A stretch of DNA of 64,000 bases. Source: Acidobacteriota bacterium (GTDB lineage: Bacteria; Acidobacteriota; Terriglobia; Acidiferrales; UBA7541). The position numbers were made by a program, and so were the translations under genes. This document shows positions 60,380-64,000 of this stretch, one piece after another; position 1 is the stretch's first letter, and each line of letters starts with the position of its first letter. Below the pieces are notes generated by a model, which was given only the letters and a program-made list of their open reading frames with translations, did not search any database and was not told the origin of the DNA. Location of the stretch: positions 1 to 64,000 of the forward strand of contig QHYH01000098.1 in NCBI GenBank assembly GCA_003223215.1, given 5' to 3'.

Positions 60380-61625
60380 GATTCACCTCCTCTGGGTCCA
60401 ACGCCACACCTCGTAAGGCTTCTACATCCACCTTCGCGTAGATACGTGTTGATTCCAAGCTGGTGTGTCCCAAGATTTCCGAAATGGTTGGAAGCGGCGT
60501 GCCTTTTTCTAGAAGCCGACTTGCTAGAGTATGGCGCAGCGAATGGAGGCCCCGCTTTTGTGGGCTCCGAAAGGTGATCCTCGCCAGCCAGCGCCAATAG
60601 TTGACAATGTCGTACAAATGGTTGTTTTCCTTGAAAGGATCAAACGGTGGCTTCACTTTTAGGAATACCTCTCGGTGTGTCGTTTTGGGACGACCCGACT
60701 TCAAGTAGTCAATCAGAGCCTCACCGACCTCGTTGGTCAAAGGCAAAATCAACGCCGCGTCCGTCTTCGCTTGCGTGATTTCTATGGTCGACTCCGCCCA
60801 ACGAAGGTTGTCCAGTTTCAGTGTGCGAATATCCCCAGCGCGCATTCCCAATCGGTATGCCAGTAAGAGGATGGCGTAATCTCGTTTCCCTTTCGCGGAA
60901 CTGCGATCGACCGCACCAAGAAGTCGGACGAGGAGTTCCTGATCCCACACCGAAGGGATGGTTGCATCCCTGGGAACACGGATTTTCGGCAGTTCCGCAC
61001 TGAGATCTTTCTCTAGAATCCCACGCATGGTGAGGAACCGGAGAAAACACCGCACATCGGATACGATTCGCGCGACCGTCTTCGGCTGTAAGTGATCTCG
61101 ACTTGACACGAACTCGGATAGATCCGCCGACTGAATTTGTCCCAGTGTCCGCTCTTTCTTTGAATGGAGAAAATCCAAAAAGATCGTCAGTCCTGTGGTA
61201 CGCAGAACAAGGGTCGATGGTCGCAGATGAATCCGATCCTTACAGTACTGCTCGTAATCATGCAGTGTGTTCTGCATGGCGGGGGGAAGATGGATAGCCT
61301 GCACAAGTGTGCGAGGTCGTTCAATGCGCCCGTTCTCAGCGAAATCGGCGAGCACCTTTAGTTCGAACGCCACATGCCGACGCCAGCCATCGCTCGGCCC
61401 ATCCGGCTGCTCGTCCCTGACGCGACACTCCTCGAGAAAGCGCGCCGCCAAATCTGCGGAAAACTCATCTCCTAGTTCCTCCCGACGGGAAAATTCGATG
61501 AGGTGTTCCCAGGTTGTTCGATACCGATACCGTGATTTCCTGCTATAGCCCAACCGTTCGATCTTGCCCAGCGCGCCAGCGACCAGTCGTTCCAGTTGCA
61601 AGTTTTCCGAATGGCTTTGTTCCAT
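60369..61625 (-). CDS. ritA: RIT recombinase A
   Basis: From ATG 61625 (AGGAGGG at about 10 bases upstream) this is a 418-residue recombinase, first of the trio. It has an extended N-terminal part (GKIERLGYSRKSRYRYRTTW), a core-binding domain (YEQYCKDRIHLRPSTLVLRT) and the catalytic domain: AYRLGMRAGDIRTLKLDNLR, GLHSLRHTLASRLLEKG and LGHTSLESTRIYAKVDVEAL with the nucleophile. In-frame codons further upstream lack a ribosome site. The longer N-terminus compared with B and C fits the A-type member. Confidence 0.88.
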   Translation of the reverse strand: MEQSHSENLQLERLVAGALGKIERLGYSRKSRYRYRTTWEHLIEFSRREELGDEFSADLAARFLEECRVRDEQPDGPSDGWRRHVAFELKVLADFAENGRIERPRTLVQAIHLPPAMQNTLHDYEQYCKDRIHLRPSTLVLRTTGLTIFLDFLHSKKERTLGQIQSADLSEFVSSRDHLQPKTVARIVSDVRCFLRFLTMRGILEKDLSAELPKIRVPRDATIPSVWDQELLVRLLGAVDRSSAKGKRDYAILLLAYRLGMRAGDIRTLKLDNLRWAESTIEITQAKTDAALILPLTNEVGEALIDYLKSGRPKTTHREVFLKVKPPFDPFKENNHLYDIVNYWRWLARITFRSPQKRGLHSLRHTLASRLLEKGTPLPTISEILGHTSLESTRIYAKVDVEALRGVALDPEEVNHAR

Positions 61626-61731
61626 GACGACCCTCCTCTGAGATGTGGCTTCGATGGCCACCGAGGGGTCCATCATGAAATTTTATGTGCTGTGATCCAA
61701 CAGGAATGAACTGATCGGCAAGCACTTACAG

Positions 61732-61766
61732 CAGCAACTCTACATAACGCCCCACCGCAGATAGTA
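61732..61766 (-). repeat. RIT terminal inverted repeat, right
   Basis: On the reverse strand it begins TACTATCTGC at 61766 and carries TATGT and AGTTG at the same spacing as the left end. The outer TAC is the catalytic-tyrosine codon of the flanking reverse-strand recombinase. Confidence 0.85.
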
Positions 61767-62330
61767 CTTCTGTGTGGTCGCGAGCGACTTGTGCCCTAGC
61801 ATCACCTGAATGTCACGCATTGACACGCTAGCGTGGAGCCAACGAGTCGCGCACGTCTTGCGAAACCTGTGCAGGATGTAATGCTCGCACACGGGATGCG
61901 TCTTGCAGGAGACTTCGACGCGCTTCTTGCCGTTGTACTCACCGACCGTGATTGTCGTCTTGCACTGACCGCAATTCTTGCCCGCACGCAGAGCAATCTT
62001 TTTCAGTTTGCGCAAGAAGTGATTGTCAGGCTTGCCCTGCTTCGATAGGAAGATGAAGCGGTCATGTGGGTGCTTCTCGCGGCGTTCCTTCAGTTCGCGA
62101 ATGAGGCTCGCGGGAAGTTCGATTGTGCGGGACTCATGACTCTTCGGCTTGAATCCGACATCTTCCTTTTTGCGGACGTGGTAAGTCCGTGCTTTGAAGT
62201 CGATGTCTGACCACGCAGCAAAAGTCACTTCGCGGTCACGGCATCCTGAACCGAGAAAGAAGCGATAGCGGATTCGCTCTTCGTCGTCCATAGCACCGAA
62301 GAGCCCGTCGCCACCACGGTTTCCAGTGGC
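61740..62330 (-). pseudogene. Zinc-finger-containing tyrosine recombinase, 5'-truncated, ending inside the RIT repeat
   Basis: The readable part starts near LFGAMDDEERIRYRFFLGSG and CRDREVTFAAWSDIDF (first Arg), passes RKKEDVGFKPKSHESRTIEL, a four-cysteine insert (NCGQCKTTITV, VSCKTHPVCEHY), HRFRKTCATRWLHASV (HxxR) and MLGHKSLATTQKYYLRWGVM-stop. The catalytic Tyr codon TAC (61766-61764) is the first codon of the RIT terminal repeat. The N-terminal half is lost; upstream sequence belongs to another gene. Confidence 0.75.
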
Positions 62331-63217
62331 GCTGTATCTCACTCTTCAGCTTCGCCTCAATTTCTAGCTCAGACTTGGTCGCAATGGCGAGACTTTCCGC
62401 TGTAGCACACAGCAGGTCCCGCACGCGCTTGCGCTGATCTTCTGGGAACTCATCTTCGTCAAAGATCGTGTGCAGCACCAGCTTTAGCTCGTAGCGCCGC
62501 ACGAACTCGGTTTCAAGACTCTTCTTGGACATACGGTTCCGCAAGTCAAGGAATGGAGGAAACTCGGCGTTGTAAAAGAGCCGGACCCTTCCCTGAAGCG
62601 GGCGAATGGAAAACCCAACCCTCTGCGGATCGTGAGGCCAGCCGAGGGTAGCCCAGGCCGCATCCGTGGTCTTCACCGGAATCGGCGTCACGACCGGGAT
62701 CTCCACCTCAGTGAAGTCCTTCTTCCGAACCTTAACCTTAATGACCTTCTTCGAGTCTTCGTCTTCCTGTTCAGTGGGCGTTTCCGGCTTTGGCTTGGGC
62801 TTCGGTGCGGGTTTCGCCACCACCTCGACCGGCAGCATGGCGGTCATTGCCGACCCTGTGGCGAATTCCAGCTGTGCTTGGATAAAACCCTTGGTCGTGA
62901 CAGACACCATCTCATCGGCTCCCGTATACCGAATCGCATGAGCCGTTACTTTGATCTTCGATAGTGAGGGCTCGGCCGGGTTCCAATACGACGGCGAGGC
63001 ATCTGTTTCGAAGACGAAGCTGTACCGCTGTCCAGGGTGCATCTTGACGACCGTGCCGGCAAAGCGCCACCGGATAAAGGTGGGGGCCCTACGGCCTCAA
63101 TCGGCGGCGGCTCCGGCTTCCCTTTCCCGGGGCTGTTCTTCTTCGACAATGTTCCATTTCTCGACCTTCCGGACCAGTTTCCTCTCCCGGTCTTGATTCC
63201 TCCCGTCGGGGCTAAGA
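62236..63217 (-). pseudogene. Unassigned protein with an in-frame TGA, 3' end fused to the recombinase remnant
   Basis: Main frame: FIRWRFAGTVVKMHPGQRYS (from about 63090), GFIQAQLEFATGSAMTAMLP, an acidic/Pro linker (KPKPKPETPTEQEDEDSKKV), ATLGWPHDPQRVGFSIRPLQ, PPFLDLRNRMSKKSLETEFV, KLVLHTIFDEDEFPEDQRKR and LLCATAESLAIATKSELEIE. The same frame is open upstream (KLVRKVEKWNIVEEEQ) but interrupted by TGA at 63097-63099 (reverse complement TCA). Past about 62320 it overlaps the antisense of the recombinase remnant, so its end is probably lost. It looks like the C-terminal part of a large protein; I cannot name a family. Confidence 0.5.
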
Positions 63218-63346
63218 TGTCCTTGTCAACGGAACCCGTCACAAAACTGACTCATCCACTTTCATTGCGCGACCTTCTCAAATTGTCGAAAAACGGGCAG
63301 AATCCATGGGTGCAGCTAAGCACGAGTAACGGCTAGACAATTCGGG

Positions 63347-64000
63347 ATGAGAATCAATCCGCAGAGCTTCTTTAATTTTTGCGCCAATCACGCGCCACTG
63401 TTGAGCACGCTGGCGGCGCGCGGCGGGGACTTTTCCGAGGCGGAAGCCATGCGGTTGATTCGCGCCAATCCTGGCATTGGCGAGGAGTTGCCCGAAACAG
63501 CGTGGCGGCGACTGCGCGAGCTGCAGATTCTCATTCCCACCGAACCCGGCAGTGAAGTCTTCTTCATGGCCGAACCAGTGGCGAGACTGCTTAACTATTT
63601 GTTCAATGAAGCGAACCCTGCTACGCCAGAAATAATTTGCGGTTACGTCGCGTCACTCGAAACCGTCAATAAGCAACTCGCCGGCGCATTGGATGACGAG
63701 GATGTACAACGCATCAGTTCAGCTTTCGAGGAAATCAGCCAGACATTGCGACGAATCCATGCCGACCTGAATGAGACGCAGAGTGCGATTCTAGCTGAGG
63801 TCACGCGTTACAAAACCGAACGCCCCCGTGTTTCGGTGCGGGAAAAGTATAGGCGCATCGTTTATTGGATGGGCCGTTATGTTGAGCCCATGATTGAAAT
63901 CGTCCGCGTCGACGGGCCGCTGCGCACCGCATTTGACGAAACCGAACGGCTGCTTCATCGCGCCCGCGAAGAGGCGTTGTTCAACGACCACCCAGCACTC
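63347..64000 (+). CDS. Kleisin-like (MukF/MksF/JetA-type) protein, 3' end outside the window
   Basis: From ATG 63347 the frame stays open to the window edge, 218 codons. The N-terminal part looks like a winged helix: MRINPQSFFNFCANHAPLLS, RGGDFSEAEAMRLIRANPG, ETAWRRLRELQILIPTEPGS. A helical region follows, with GYVASLETVNKQLAGALDDE, ISQTLRRIHADLNETQSAI, LAEVTRYKTERPRVSVREKY and YVEPMIEIVRVDGPLRTAFD. This order (winged helix, then long helices with an R/K-YKT and Y-V-P-M segment) resembles MksF/JetA subunits of bacterial SMC complexes. If so, MksE/JetB and MksB/JetC should follow to the right. The assignment is by pattern only. Confidence 0.55.
   Translation, partial: MRINPQSFFNFCANHAPLLSTLAARGGDFSEAEAMRLIRANPGIGEELPETAWRRLRELQILIPTEPGSEVFFMAEPVARLLNYLFNEANPATPEIICGYVASLETVNKQLAGALDDEDVQRISSAFEEISQTLRRIHADLNETQSAILAEVTRYKTERPRVSVREKYRRIVYWMGRYVEPMIEIVRVDGPLRTAFDETERLLHRAREEALFNDHPAL

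Larger units (their letters stand above)
58244..61766 (-). mobile_element. Recombinase-in-trio (RIT) element
   Basis: Three overlapping tyrosine-recombinase genes in one orientation, enclosed by 35-bp imperfect terminal inverted repeats (58244-58278 and 61732-61766; 25 of 35 match, including TACTATCTGC at the outer ends). Length 3523 bp, typical for RIT. Gene order in transcription is 418, 326 and 336 residues with 11-bp and 4-bp overlaps. All three keep catalytic residues, so it may be active. Both outer ends adjoin recombinase gene remnants at their Tyr codons. Confidence 0.92.

Overview
The window looks like a chromosomal contig of an Acidobacteriota member (Terriglobia/'Acidobacteriia' type). 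This is inferred from the gene families: an Oar-like TonB receptor with an N-terminal carboxypeptidase-regulatory domain, Tat-exported Gfo/Idh/MocA and TIM-barrel sugar proteins beside a DUF1080 protein, a GH51 arabinofuranosidase, DUF5666/DUF6152/DUF6644-type proteins and a split cytochrome b with a very large multihaem cytochrome. No rRNA or marker gene is present, so the assignment rests on gene content only.

Layout. (1) 1-3.7 kb is a recombination scar: a tyrosine integrase entering from the left edge, two 25-bp repeats that resemble the 3' end of a selenocysteine tRNA gene, a RelE/HigB-like toxin-antitoxin pair between them, and four integrase remnants. (2) 3.7-7.3 kb is a Tat-exported sugar-oxidation cluster ending in a deletion junction. 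(3) 7.3-13.7 kb mixes decayed sequence (IS110, LolA-like and M28 peptidase remnants) with small exported proteins, a Crp/Fnr regulator and a phased TGTAA repeat array. (4) 13.9-22.5 kb holds GH51, a 2x[4Fe-4S] ferredoxin, an M48 metalloprotease followed by a small membrane-protein gene split by an IS630 element, a phosphoesterase and a PilZ protein.

(5) 22.5-36.1 kb is the respiratory core. A leftward operon encodes Rieske protein, split cytochrome b, an eight-haem cytochrome c, a copper-binding-like lipoprotein, a small membrane protein and a HEAT/biotinyl-like protein. A divergent rightward operon encodes cytochrome oxidase (coxB, coxA, two subunit III-like proteins, subunit IV, and a small CAMC protein). 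Together they would carry quinol electrons to oxygen. (6) 36-45 kb holds ordinary genes: KTSC protein, DUF5666 protein, TonB receptor, peroxiredoxin, DUF1801, and an ArsR-VOC-SRPBCC operon whose last gene carries a stop codon.

(7) 45-64 kb is a decayed accessory region. It contains a VapBC-like pair, a partial and a complete tRNA-Gly(CCC), an aldo/keto reductase cut by an intact IS110 element with a long 5' noncoding end (predicted bridge RNA), a cytochrome P450, broken aquaporin and sigma-factor genes, an integrase next to a broken conjugation coupling-protein gene, a 118-nt multi-armed inverted-repeat structure, a complete recombinase-in-trio (RIT) element whose ends overlap the catalytic-tyrosine codons of two flanking recombinase remnants, and, running off the right edge, a kleisin/MukF/JetA-like gene that may begin a condensin-type (Mks/Wadjet) defence locus.
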